The notes under the pieces: generated by a model
What the model was told of the DNA's origin: nothing
The model's database searches: none
The model's input: only the letters and a program-made list of their open reading frames with translations
Shown here: piece after piece, positions 45,562-53,594 of the stretch
How the letters are laid out: each line of letters opens with the position of its first letter
Position numbering within the stretch: the first letter of the stretch is position 1
Translations under genes and position numbers: made by a program
Assembly (NCBI GenBank): GCA_029556335.1
Contig: JAKQFA010000030.1
Location: 127,275-191,274, forward strand
Source of the DNA: Methanobacteriota archaeon
GTDB lineage: Archaea; Methanobacteriota; Methanobacteria; Methanobacteriales; Methanobacteriaceae
Length of the DNA stretch: 64,000 nucleotides
Direction of reading: 5' to 3'

Positions 45562-46722
45562 TTAATTTTTTCCGGCCAGTTCATCCATTCCATCCAGGAA
45601 ACAGTCGGCAAAGTACTCCACCTCATGTTTGGGTATGGAGAAGCTCACTCGTAGGTAACGGTGACCGAAGAGTTTGCTGGTGTAGGAGCCTTCCCTGGTG
45701 AATATTTTCTTTTCCAGAAGGTAATCCACCATTTCATGGGGTTTCACCCCTGATTCGTACATGTCAATTACCAGCATGTTCCCCTGGGAGGGGTAGACAG
45801 GGATGAAGCATCCCTCCACCAGGTCCACTGCTTCCTTGATGATGTCCTGGTTTGAGCGGGTGGTGTTCTTAACCCGGTTCAGCCATTCATATTTGGAGTT
45901 AACTGCAGCTATTGCACCCTTCTGGGCCACTATGTTGGTGCCCAGATCGTTGATGACGATGGTACGGAGGGAGTCCATCATCTCCGGGGTACCTAGGACC
46001 GCGCCTACCCGCAGGCCAGCCATGCCGTAGATCTTGGAAAAACTGTACACCGTGATGGTGTGCTCCGGGGCGTGCTTGGCCATGAGGTAGTGATCCCTGG
46101 CAAAATCGCGGTAGGTGATGTCATGTAACAGGTAGATGTCCTTATCCTCGGCCAGATCCGCGAAGTCTTTTAACTCCTCCTTGGTGTAGGATGATCCCAA
46201 TGGATTCAGGGGGTCCACCAGGGATACTAACTTGGTGTCTTTATCCATGTTCTCCCGTACCAATTGGGGTGTGAGCTTGTAGTGGCACTCCTGGTTGTAG
46301 ATGGGGATGGACTTCACATGGTCTCCGAAGCGACTGGCGAAGTTATCGATGATGAGGTATCCTGGATCACAGGTGATGGTGTTGTTCTCAGGCTCCAGGA
46401 TGTTGTTGGTGCACAGGTACAGTGATTCCGTCCCCCCTGCGGTGATGAGTATATCGAAGCCGTGGGTGAGTCCCAGATCCTCCTGTACCAGGTTCTTCAA
46501 CTCTGGAAATCCTTCTGGTGGAGGATATTTACAGTAATCCTTCTTCTTTATACTTCCCAACATGGCCTCCATAGTGCCATCTTCATCATGGAGGTGGTTG
46601 GTGTTCTGACCCATCCAGATCATGTCCTGGTCATTGTAAACGTAATTGAAAAACTCGTTGGCAGAATAAAATCCCTTTGGCAGTGCCTTGGCAGATTTAG
46701 CATATTTTTTTGGAGAAATCAT
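45562..46722 (-). CDS. Class I/II PLP-dependent aminotransferase
   Basis: A 386-residue fold-type I aminotransferase. PLP contacts in order: ILITAGGTESLYL near residue 110, SLVDPLNPLGSSYTKEEL near 185 (the usual NPxNPTG is altered to DPLNPLG), LLHDITYRDFA near 215 with Asp and Tyr, the Schiff-base Lys in YSFSKIYGMAGLRVGAVLG near 250, and the substrate carboxylate Arg in YLRVSFS near the C-terminus. Likely acts on aspartate, aromatic acids or histidinol phosphate; specificity cannot be told. ATG 46722 follows TGTGAGA. Confidence 0.9.
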   Translation of the reverse strand: MISPKKYAKSAKALPKGFYSANEFFNYVYNDQDMIWMGQNTNHLHDEDGTMEAMLGSIKKKDYCKYPPPEGFPELKNLVQEDLGLTHGFDILITAGGTESLYLCTNNILEPENNTITCDPGYLIIDNFASRFGDHVKSIPIYNQECHYKLTPQLVRENMDKDTKLVSLVDPLNPLGSSYTKEELKDFADLAEDKDIYLLHDITYRDFARDHYLMAKHAPEHTITVYSFSKIYGMAGLRVGAVLGTPEMMDSLRTIVINDLGTNIVAQKGAIAAVNSKYEWLNRVKNTTRSNQDIIKEAVDLVEGCFIPVYPSQGNMLVIDMYESGVKPHEMVDYLLEKKIFTREGSYTSKLFGHRYLRVSFSIPKHEVEYFADCFLDGMDELAGKN

Positions 46723-46843
46723 AATCTCACATACATTAGATTTTGATCCAGGGAAAAAAGTAGTATTATCCCTTGTGAAACCTCCTCTGGTTGAGGTTGT
46801 TAGAATTTTATCTTATTTTTAGTGAACAATCATTTAAAATTAT

Positions 46844-47542
46844 CTATTGCAACCCAGAGTCCACGATCCTGAAACGGGTCTGCAGGCCCTCTGGCCGGCT
46901 GCGGTGCCTTTTCAAAACTGCAAACCTCTCCCCGTTAAGATCTCCCCGGGCCAGTTCCACCATGATCTTGCTGCGGTACTTGAGTATGGTGCCTCCCACT
47001 GGTTCCACCAATCCATCCCCATCAAAACGGGAGTAAACATGGTTGGTGATGACCACCGCCACATTGAAGCGCCGTGCGATCCTTAAAAGCAAACCCATCT
47101 GCTTACCCAACTCCTGGTTTAAACTGAAAGAATCCCCATCCTTAACCCGATACAGAGCCACCGCGGAGTCCACCACCAAGAGATCAGCCTCTTCACCAGA
47201 CTGGAACATCTCCTCGATTCTTTTCAGAACCTGATCCTGCTCCGAGAAGGTGGAGGGTTCAAAGACCAGGATCTGGCTGGCCACCTTTTCGAAGTCCCGG
47301 CCGGAGATCTGCTTCACCCGTTCAATGGACAAGCCACCCTCGGTATCCACGAAGATGGTTCTTCTATTATTCCGGGCACACTCTACCGCCAGGTTCAGGA
47401 CTATATTCGTTTTACCTGAGCCGGGGGGGCCGTAGAACTGGGTGATACATCCTTTTTCCACCCCTCCCCCTAAGAGTCTGTCCAGGGGGGATGCAGTGGG
47501 GATCTTGTCGTTGCTTAAGATCTGACTTAGTTCTTTCAACAT
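46844..47542 (-). CDS. radB: RadB recombinase paralogue
   Basis: A 232-residue RecA-fold protein, the short archaeal RadA paralogue that aids homologous recombination. It lacks the N-terminal DNA-binding domain of RadA, beginning with PTASPLDRLLGGGVEKGCITQFYGPPGSGKTN (Walker A near 39-46), then TIFVDTEGGLSIERV and the Walker B LLVVDSAVALYR near 130, and ITNHVYS. An A/T-rich TATATAA stands about 15 bp before the ATG. Convergent with nothing; the aminotransferase lies downstream on the same strand. Confidence 0.96.
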   Translation of the reverse strand: MLKELSQILSNDKIPTASPLDRLLGGGVEKGCITQFYGPPGSGKTNIVLNLAVECARNNRRTIFVDTEGGLSIERVKQISGRDFEKVASQILVFEPSTFSEQDQVLKRIEEMFQSGEEADLLVVDSAVALYRVKDGDSFSLNQELGKQMGLLLRIARRFNVAVVITNHVYSRFDGDGLVEPVGGTILKYRSKIMVELARGDLNGERFAVLKRHRSRPEGLQTRFRIVDSGLQ

Positions 47543-47591
47543 GGTATCTTAAGTATTATATAGTACAGGGTTATTTATTATTTAACCCTGC

Positions 47592-47633
47592 CTACGAAAC
47601 TATGGCCACGGCATCTATTTCAACCAGTCCATC
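47592..47633 (-). pseudogene. C-terminal remnant of a RidA-family gene
   Basis: Between sua5 and radB a minus-strand frame reads DGLVEIDAVAIVS followed by TAG (47594-47592). This is close to the C-terminal strand that ends RidA/YjgF proteins (typically ..LVEIEAVAVV). An in-frame TAA lies five codons upstream and nothing else of the family is seen, so only the tail of a lost enamine/imine deaminase gene seems to remain. The match is short, so this is tentative. Confidence 0.4.
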
Positions 47634-47650
47634 TGATTATGAGGGAATAG

Positions 47651-48274
47651 TCAGAATAAATCATCTAGTAACTGGTTTAGAAGATCCATCCCTGCACCCT
47701 CCCGCAGGATAGTGGGGGGAGAAGTGGTCAGGTCAATCACCGTGGAGTGGAACGGTTGAGCGTCGCCGGCGTCCAGATAGAGGTCCACCTGGTCCTGGAA
47801 GAGATTTACGAGTTCATCCACCTCAAGCGGTGCCTCTTCACCCGAGATGTTGGCGCTGGTGGTGGTGATGGGAAACTCCATGGACAGCACCCGGCAGATC
47901 GGGTGATCCGGGATGCGGATTCCCACCTTATCCGAGCCAGCAGTTATTAAATATGGTATCTGGGGATTTTTCTTTACTACCAGAGTGTAAGGCCCGGGCA
48001 GGAGCTTGTTAGCCAGCTGGAAGGATTTAAGATCCATGTGGGCCACTCTCTGCAGGTCCTGCACCCGGGATATGCAGATGGACAGGGGTTTCTCCGGGGA
48101 CCTTTTCTTGACGTGGTACACCCTTTTAACTGCTTCTTCCTGGAAGATGTTGGCCCCTAATCCGTACAGGGTGTCGGTGGGGTAGACCACCAGCCCCCCT
48201 TCTTTTAAGACCATCTGCGCCTTCTGTATCTCCGGGAAATCTGGTTGGGTGGGATCTATTTCTACGCGTTTCAT
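47651..48274 (-). CDS. L-threonylcarbamoyladenylate synthase (Sua5/YrdC family)
   Basis: Makes the activated intermediate for the universal t6A37 modification of tRNA. The 207-residue protein has KEGGLVVYPTDTLYGLGANIF near residues 27-47, KKRSPEKPLSICISR near 62, GPYTLVVKK near 93, GIRIPDHPICR near 119 and PITTTSANISGEEAP near 136. It lacks the extra C-terminal Sua5 domain, so it is a YrdC/TsaC-length form. ATG 48274 is preceded by GAGGACAC. It is divergent from a tiny membrane protein gene. Confidence 0.93.
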   Translation of the reverse strand: MKRVEIDPTQPDFPEIQKAQMVLKEGGLVVYPTDTLYGLGANIFQEEAVKRVYHVKKRSPEKPLSICISRVQDLQRVAHMDLKSFQLANKLLPGPYTLVVKKNPQIPYLITAGSDKVGIRIPDHPICRVLSMEFPITTTSANISGEEAPLEVDELVNLFQDQVDLYLDAGDAQPFHSTVIDLTTSPPTILREGAGMDLLNQLLDDLF

Positions 48275-48327
48275 GTGTCCTCATTAAAAAATATTGATAA
48301 ATAGAATTAGTACCTATCTTAACTTAT

Positions 48328-48510
48328 ATGTTTGATGATGTCCTGGTCTGGCTGGGCCCCCTCCTGGCGGTTTGTCTTATAACCGGGGGAGTAATACTGG
48401 TTATCCTGGTCCTGATCTCCTGGGTGGATGGGTCCATTATAGAAAGAGCTGGGGATTTGATATTTAATTTTGTGGATAGTTTAAGGGGTTTTGGTTCTAA
48501 GTTGGTGTGA
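48328..48510 (+). CDS. 60-residue membrane mini-protein
   Basis: A short frame encoding an N-terminal helix from about residue 7 to 31 (WLGPLLAVCLITGGVILVILVLISWV) and an amphipathic tail. No SD precedes ATG 48328; an AACTTATATG context suggests a leaderless transcript. No family recognised. It is divergent from sua5 and precedes the gene-decay zone. Confidence 0.5.
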   Translation: MFDDVLVWLGPLLAVCLITGGVILVILVLISWVDGSIIERAGDLIFNFVDSLRGFGSKLV

Positions 48511-48541
48511 TACCGCTAGGAATCGGAGACTAAAAAGGAAC

Positions 48542-48906
48542 TTAAGCTGTAGCTAGTCCAGTTTCGATACTGGGAATACCAATATCATTAGAAGTGAAGG
48601 CGCCCATGGATTGGATCTGTTTCTTATTATGAATAAGTACCTTAATGGCTAATTTGAGGTTTATCGATTTTTCATCAACCTTCACCGTCATCCAAACCTT
48701 TTGGATGTTATTCAAGCTATATTTTGGAGTTTAAAGACACGAAAAGCATTTAATATTTCAAGGACCACTGGAACCCTGTTATGGTCAAAATCAAGTATCA
48801 CATCGTTATCTAATTCAACCGAAGTTTTCATAGGAATGATCTTTTATAACGTGGATAAACAATCCATCCACTTCCATATCGTGCTTGTAATCAACTCAAA
48901 ATTCAT
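48542..48906 (-). pseudogene. DUF2283-like gene broken by about three frameshifts
   Basis: Good SD (AAAGGAGGAT) and ATG 48906, but the protein can be read only by changing frame. Pieces in order: MNFE; DYKHDMEVDGLFIHVIKD; SVELDNDVILDFDHNRVPVVLEI; and LNNIQKVWMTVKVDEKSINL running on to IPSIETGLATA and TAA 48542. The middle piece, with ELDxDVIxDFDxNxxPVxLEIL, is the DUF2283 core. Breaks lie near 48895, 48827 and 48714. This family forms small antitoxin-like partner proteins. The stop of the upstream gene overlaps this ATG (AAATGA), so the pair was once coupled. Now non-functional unless the sequence holds errors. Confidence 0.7.
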
Positions 48907-49217
48907 TTAACCCGGATCCTCCTTTCCACACTGTGAGTATAGGTGGTGATGATTAAAACATTATCAACCAAATGCAGTATAACATAAATATCTTGAGTCT
49001 GCCTTTTAGGATGCTCATATAAAACTTTAAACGTATCCTAACCTGTTTTTCCTATTAGTACATGTTTTTTATTATTAAACTATCATAAACCATGTCCAAT
49101 GAAGATAATCACTTCTTAATTCAAAAGAATCCATCAAATGACGAGATTCTCTAATTTTATCCTGATCGTGATTGAGATTATTCAATATCTCCCAGATTTG
49201 GCCGATGTCATAATCAC
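48903..49217 (-). pseudogene. Decayed partner gene upstream of the DUF2283 pseudogene
   Basis: Minus-strand pieces join into one lost protein of about 105 residues: RDYDIGQIWEILNNLNHDQD and onward to HLMDSFELRSDYLHW; MVYDSLIIKN; VLIGKTG; an in-frame TAG; DTFKVLYEHPKRQ; and VILHLVDNVLIITTYTHSVERR to TGA 48903. Several frameshifts and at least one stop break it. The ending ITTYTHSVERR is like small toxin-like proteins often coded just before DUF2283 genes (DUF4258 type), but family assignment is tentative. A GAGGTG near 49228 may have been its SD. Confidence 0.55.
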
Positions 49218-49274
49218 GAATCTAAAACACCTCGTAAACCAAGGTTGTTGACCCTTTTCAGGAGTCTTCCTTAC

Positions 49275-49809
49275 TTATAATATTACTTTTGAGTGTTCCA
49301 TAGCCTCCAACCTTCTTTCTAGGAGTTTTTTATCCCGTATAAGCTCCTTTATACTCTTCTGCAGTTCTTCAAAGTCACTGACGGTCATGACCTTCACTTC
49401 CTGATCGGCCTGGAAGGGATGGCCCTCGGGGAATCCGTCGCTGACCCGGGCGGTTAAGACCATCATGTTAAAGTCCCAGGAGACACTGGGGGGTCTCCTT
49501 TATTCGTTTATCGGGAAAGTTTTCAATCTCGGTCTGCACATGGTAACTGGTCAGTTTATCCAGGAGTTCCTCCATCCGCTCCAGGTAGTTCTGTGCATAG
49601 ACTATGCCATCCTCCGGGGTGCATCCCCGCTCACCGTTCTGTCCATACTCCAAGAGGTTTCTCACCATCTGGTGCAGGTACTTCAGGTCCTGGTAGAAGG
49701 CCTCGAACTCCCAGAAAGGGAATATCACCAGGTCCTCATCCCTGCGAAAGACGCCAGTGTGGTAGTACTGGGTCCGGTTCTCCATGTTTCTTATCACACG
49801 CATCCTCAT
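49275..49809 (-). pseudogene. Frameshifted gene of unknown family (about 178 codons)
   Basis: Two adjacent minus-strand frames make one protein. The first, from ATG 49809 (GGTGA upstream), gives MRMRVIRNMENRTQYYHTGVF and onward to RIKETPQ, then runs into a wrong-frame stop at 49470. The second continues as VSWDFNMMVLTARVSDGFPE to a coiled-coil-like end RRLEAMEHSKVIL, stop 49275. Removing one base in CAGTGTCTCC near 49482 restores a single frame (PQ-VSWDFN). The product would be a soluble helical protein with no known family. Could be an assembly error, since each half looks well kept. Confidence 0.65.
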
Positions 49810-49883
49810 CTGGTTCACCATCCTTAAGTGAATGGATCAATATATTGGGTTCATCCATTCACTCCTTGTGCTAGAGCAGATGA

Positions 49884-49982
49884 GAAGTAAAAAATTATTA
49901 CCAGGAAAGGGCGGAGTATGAGGATCTGGATTGGATTGAGGAAAGTTTAAAAGAAAATTTCACCCCTGAACTACATTTCTAA
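49884..49982 (+). pseudogene. Short C-terminal remnant
   Basis: A plus-strand frame between stops at 49881 and 49980 reads a protein-like acidic tail, YYQERAEYEDLDWIEESLKE then NFTPELHF. No start codon fits, and the composition is unlike random intergenic sequence. Probably the last 30 codons of a lost gene; family unknown. Confidence 0.3.
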
Positions 49983-50191
49983 CATTTTAAATGGTAAAAA
50001 TAGTGAAGAGTGTGTCATTGTTGGTTTAGGTGGTTTTAATTAGAAGTGCTTGGTGTTAATTTTTTCCAATGGTAAACCAGTACCAACAAGACACATTAAT
50101 AGGAATGTTGTCATTAGTAATATAGTATTCGTTTTTGTTCTGGGGGATCATACTTTTATAATAGAATCACTGCCGGCTTGAATACCCTCCA

Positions 50192-50439
50192 TCAGGAGGT
50201 AATGCGTTCATCATCCACCATCCCCTTTAAAACTTCAAGTCTTTGGTTAACTGTTTCTTTATCATCACAAGTTATCTTAAAATATTTGAAGTCCTCAACC
50301 CCCATTCTTTCTCCCTCTGGGGGTGGTTATAAGCCTGGTAAGATCATGAAACATTCGCACTCCAGGATCTTAAGTAGCCATTTTCATCTTCAACTCCTAG
50401 TACTGGAGGGCGGTGCAAATCATAGCCGATGCGGTTCAT
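50192..50439 (-). pseudogene. Degraded small gene, family unknown
   Basis: ATG 50439 has AAGGAGAAG at normal spacing. Frame 1 reads MNRIGYDLHRPPVLGVEDEN then GYLRSWSANVS and stops; other frames continue as MFHDLTRLITTPRGRKNG and VEDFKYFKITCDDKETVNQR then LEVLKGMVDDERITS before TGA 50192. The total length is not a multiple of three. The order of protein-like pieces suggests a frameshifted gene of about 80 codons. A plus-strand frame overlaps it but looks like a shadow. Confidence 0.35.
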
Positions 50440-50474
50440 GGGAACTTCTCCTTAAAGTTTTCCCAAAAAACTGA

Positions 50475-50564
50475 CTCGATTTTTTAGAACTTGCATTTCT
50501 TAAAAGAAATCTTGATGCAAACCCTAAAGCCCCGGGGATGAAGCCTTTTCAAGACTTGATCTAA
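50475..50564 (+). pseudogene. Short C-terminal remnant
   Basis: Between stops at 50472 and 50562 the plus strand reads LDFLELAFLKRNLDANPKAP then GMKPFQDLI. No start codon fits. The acidic-basic helical end is protein-like, so this is likely the tail of a lost small gene. Confidence is low because of its length. Confidence 0.3.
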
Positions 50565-50764
50565 TGAGAAATGGACTGAGATGAAATAAATAAATCCAGG
50601 TACTATTAAGGAATTCATTAAATCTTCTTTTTAGGTATCTGAATTCCCGGTTCAACTATATCAGGCGTACACAACTTTTATAGGAGTGTCAAGATTAACT
50701 ATATACAAAGAGATATCCATATCTCGGAAATATAATGTCAAAAAAGATCTCCAGGGTTGTAAAA

Positions 50765-51709
50765 ATGCAATGCCCCCACTGTCAAACCGAGAACCCCGAG
50801 GAAGCCAAGTTCTGCATGGAATGTGGCCAAAGCCTAGAGAGTGAGCAAGAGTACATTCCCCCACCCAACCCAGCCTGGACGGATCTCTGCCCGGCGTGCA
50901 ACTACAGCCCCCTTGAACCAAAAACTGTTAAGGGCATGCTCAGCACTAAAGAACTCTTAGAGTGCGACTACTGTGGGGCTGTATTCGAAAAAAAGGGATC
51001 AAAATACAAGTTAAAGGATATCTACGATAAAGGTTGCCAGTTCTGGCAAAGGTACCGTGGAAAGATCTTAACAGAGGAGGAGTGGACCCGCATTGCTAAG
51101 GGCGGAATCTCCAATGAGGAGCAGCGAATCATAGAAGAAAAGGAAAGGAAAAAACAGCAACTAATAGAAGAACAGACTGCCCAGAATGACTTGGTAACCT
51201 TCGTCAACCAGTTGGCCCAGGGAACTGTTAATTTAACTCCTCTGTCCAATCCTCCCATCATCCTGAAGAAGAAAGAAGTAGCACATCTAGTTTTAGGTAA
51301 CATCAGCTTCCACGAGCCCCGGGCAGTCCGGAAAACCTACGGGGGATATGCTGGTCCAACCATCCGGGTGACGAAGGGGGTTTCCTTCCGGGTGGGGAGT
51401 GTAGCAGCCCGCAGTGAATCCCATGAGGAACTCCGGAAGATAGATCAGGGCACCCTGGTCTTAACCAACAAGCGACTGATCTTCACAGGCTCCAAGCGGA
51501 CCATCAACATCGACCTAAGAAAGATCATCGCCATCGAGGCCTACAAGGATGGTGTGGCCTCCCAGAGAGAGAATAAACAAAAAACAGAGTACTTCATCGG
51601 AAGCAACCGCTCCACCCTGACCTTCACCACCAATGGCCGGAGGCACACCGTGCCCTTCACCGGACCCATACTGAAGGCTGCCATCCAGGGTCAGATCAGT
51701 CAGACCTAA
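50765..51709 (+). CDS. Double zinc-ribbon protein with PH-like C-terminal domain
   Basis: A 314-residue protein. Residues 1-22 form a zinc ribbon (MQCPHCQTENPEEAKFCMECG); a second ribbon follows near 43-80 (CPACNYSPL and CDYCGAVFEKKG). A charged coiled segment near 110-150 (EEQRIIEEKERKKQQLIEE) leads to a C-terminal beta domain with GTLVLTNKRLIFTGSKRTINIDLRKIIAIE, the look of a bacterial PH/GRAM-like fold. I prefer ATG 50765 (CCAGGG 8 nt upstream) because the ribbon then starts the protein; ATG 50735 is possible. Function unknown, perhaps membrane or protein docking. Confidence 0.8.
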   Translation: MQCPHCQTENPEEAKFCMECGQSLESEQEYIPPPNPAWTDLCPACNYSPLEPKTVKGMLSTKELLECDYCGAVFEKKGSKYKLKDIYDKGCQFWQRYRGKILTEEEWTRIAKGGISNEEQRIIEEKERKKQQLIEEQTAQNDLVTFVNQLAQGTVNLTPLSNPPIILKKKEVAHLVLGNISFHEPRAVRKTYGGYAGPTIRVTKGVSFRVGSVAARSESHEELRKIDQGTLVLTNKRLIFTGSKRTINIDLRKIIAIEAYKDGVASQRENKQKTEYFIGSNRSTLTFTTNGRRHTVPFTGPILKAAIQGQISQT

Positions 51710-52087
51710 AGAAACCCAAGAATTGACTGTAATTAACTATGTATTGACAGTAAACTGTTCATTACAGGTAAAACCTTGGAGTCAGTGTATCCTGAGGTGC
51801 AGTTCCCTAGTACTTCCAAGTTCTGGCTCTTATTTTCCTTCATTCCATACCCTGGAAATATTGATGGTATCTTTTTTCTAGGAGTAGATCGTACTTGGGC
51901 CTCCAGAAGACAATAGTAGAATAATCAATCAATTACTGTAAATATTTATGAATAGCTTTAAGATTCATCTTAAAAGAATTTAAACAATTATACACCAATT
52001 TTTTATTCTCCATTCCAAGATAGGTTTAAATAACTTCAGATTTCTAATCAGATAGTGTTGCTGTAAACTAACTTTGGTAAAAAAATC
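51710..52087. other. 378-bp gap without a recognisable gene
   Basis: No frame with an SD and protein-like composition was found on either strand. The only element I can point to is a TATA-like TTTAAATAA near its right end, in front of the CDP-alcohol phosphotransferase gene. Confidence 0.5.
52025..52033 (+). promoter_or_regulatory. TATA box of the lipid synthase operon
   Basis: TTTAAATAA, preceded by an AGG that could serve as part of a BRE, lies 55-63 bp before ATG 52088. The transcript would then cover the CDP-alcohol phosphotransferase, DUF357, PhoU-like and DUF434 genes, which are all closely spaced. Confidence 0.5.
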
Positions 52088-52657
52088 ATGCTCAACAAAC
52101 TACGCCCCCGCATGAAGCGGTACATCGACCCAGCCGCTAAAAAGATAGCCATCAACCCTAACATCATCACCATCATCGGTTTGCTGGTGAGTCTAGTAGC
52201 TGCTTACCAACTCTCCCAGGGGGATCTTCTAGGTGGAGCCCTCCTGATACTTTTAAGTGGATTTTTTGACGTGGTTGATGGTGCGGTAGCCCGGAATCAT
52301 GGGCGGAGGACCAAATTCGGTGGAATCCTGGACTCAACCGTCGACCGCTTCGCAGATGCCTTTATCATCATCGGAGTCATCGCAGGAGGATATGTGAACT
52401 GGATCTGGGGGGTTCTAGCCCTCCACGCATCTTTAAGTGTGAGCTACGTACGGGCTAGAGCCGAAGTAGATGGAGTGAAGTGCGACGTAGGAGTAGCTGA
52501 ACGGGCAGAGCGTCTCATGATCCTGGTGTTAGGGGCCTTCCTAGCCTACTTCCTGAAGACAGATTTAATCATGACCCTGGCTGTGCTGGTGGTTCTGATC
52601 TTGGGGTACTTCACCGTAGCACAGAGGCTGTACCACAGCTACCGACAGCTTAACTAG
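52088..52657 (+). CDS. CDP-alcohol phosphatidyltransferase, probable archaetidylinositol phosphate synthase
   Basis: Membrane enzyme of 189 residues that joins CDP-archaeol to a polar alcohol, here probably inositol phosphate as known for related methanobacterial enzymes. The family motif DG-x2-AR-x8-G-x3-D-x3-D is exact: DVVDGAVARNHGRRTKFGGILDSTVDRFAD near residues 57-85. Several membrane helices follow, and the N-terminus has NPNIITIIGLLVSL typical of the family. The alcohol substrate is inference; glycerol phosphate is an alternative. Confidence 0.9.
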   Translation: MLNKLRPRMKRYIDPAAKKIAINPNIITIIGLLVSLVAAYQLSQGDLLGGALLILLSGFFDVVDGAVARNHGRRTKFGGILDSTVDRFADAFIIIGVIAGGYVNWIWGVLALHASLSVSYVRARAEVDGVKCDVGVAERAERLMILVLGAFLAYFLKTDLIMTLAVLVVLILGYFTVAQRLYHSYRQLN

Positions 52658-52676
52658 TTTTATATAAGTGACGATT

Positions 52677-52910
52677 ATGGATGCCCTGGAAAGGATAGAT
52701 AAGGACCTTAAACTTTTTGAAAAAAATATAAAAGAATTAGAGTCCATAAAGATGGATGTAAGTGATGAAAGAATAGTGGACATGGCCCGTAGTTATGCCC
52801 AGGACACCACCTACTACTTGGAAAAAAAGGATTATTTAACTGCCTTCGGATGCATCACCTACGCCCACGGGCTCTTGGATGCAGTTCGATTGATAAAAGG
52901 CCTCATCTAG
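52677..52910 (+). CDS. DUF357 family protein
   Basis: A 77-residue all-helical protein of the archaeal DUF357 family: ALERIDKDLKLFEKNIKELE, then DMARSYAQDTTYYLEKKDYLTAFGCITYAHGLLDAVRL. The second half is the typical signature. Function is unknown. ATG 52677 lies 5 nt after AAGTGA. It is placed between a lipid enzyme and a PhoU-like protein; DUF357 genes often occur near such genes in archaea, but the link is not understood. Confidence 0.85.
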   Translation: MDALERIDKDLKLFEKNIKELESIKMDVSDERIVDMARSYAQDTTYYLEKKDYLTAFGCITYAHGLLDAVRLIKGLI

Positions 52911-52938
52911 TTTAATGATCCTGGGGAGGGAGTAAGTA

Positions 52939-53592
52939 ATGAGTTTATTTGGCCGTGAATCCCGGGTGGAGAAACACTTCAGAGAACACGCCCACCTAGT
53001 CTATGAATGTGTGCTGAAGCTGCAAGAGCTGATGCCCCTCTTCTACCAGGGAGATTTTGATTCTTTAGAAGACAAGGTCCATGAAATGTCCCTGTTAGAA
53101 CATCAGGCCGACGAAATCCGCCGGATCATGGAGATCGAATTTTTCAAGGGAGCCTTTCTGCCCTTTGACCGGGAGGACCGTATCATCCTGGCTGAATTAG
53201 TGGACAGTGTAGCCGACATGACCCAGGAAACTGCCTATGGCATCTGCCTATCCCAGGTGCAGTTTCCAGTCCAGTTCGAAGAGGATTACCAGGAGATGGT
53301 GGATGCTGTGTGCGAAACCATCCGTATACTGAAGGAGAGCTTGGAAATGCTTGATGAGGACCTGGCCCAAGCCATAGCCAAGGCCCATGAAGTAGAGGTC
53401 AATGAGGAGGCTGTGGACCGCATTGAGAGGAGGATTATCAAGAAACTCTACAATGCCTATCGTAAAGGGGATTTCGGCATACTCAAACTCATCGAGCTTA
53501 AAAACATCGCCACCCGTTTGGGTGAAATCGCAGATCGGGCCGAGGATGCTTCGGACCGAGTCCTGATCATGGTGGCCAAGAGGAGGGGCTAG
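52939..53592 (+). CDS. TIGR00153/DUF47-family PhoU-like protein
   Basis: A 217-residue helical-bundle protein of the PhoU-related DUF47 group, which accompanies phosphate transporters (Pit) in many prokaryotes. Features are the E/DxxxD-type metal-binding segments HEMSLLEHQADEIRRIMEIEFFKG near 50-70 and LKNIATRLGEIADRAEDASDRV near the end, and PFDREDRIILAELVDSVADMTQE near 76. No pit gene lies beside it here. ATG 52939 follows GGGAGGGAG. Its 3' end touches the DUF434 gene, which begins in another frame. Confidence 0.88.
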   Translation: MSLFGRESRVEKHFREHAHLVYECVLKLQELMPLFYQGDFDSLEDKVHEMSLLEHQADEIRRIMEIEFFKGAFLPFDREDRIILAELVDSVADMTQETAYGICLSQVQFPVQFEEDYQEMVDAVCETIRILKESLEMLDEDLAQAIAKAHEVEVNEEAVDRIERRIIKKLYNAYRKGDFGILKLIELKNIATRLGEIADRAEDASDRVLIMVAKRRG

Positions 53593-53594
53593 AA

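Noticed and set aside
48701..48910. Plus-strand frame of 69 codons
   Set aside because: The opposite strand here reads as a decayed DUF2283 gene with SD, so the plus frame is a shadow.
50178..50474. Plus-strand frame of 98 codons
   Set aside because: Ser/His-rich, no SD, and the other strand has an SD and more protein-like pieces.
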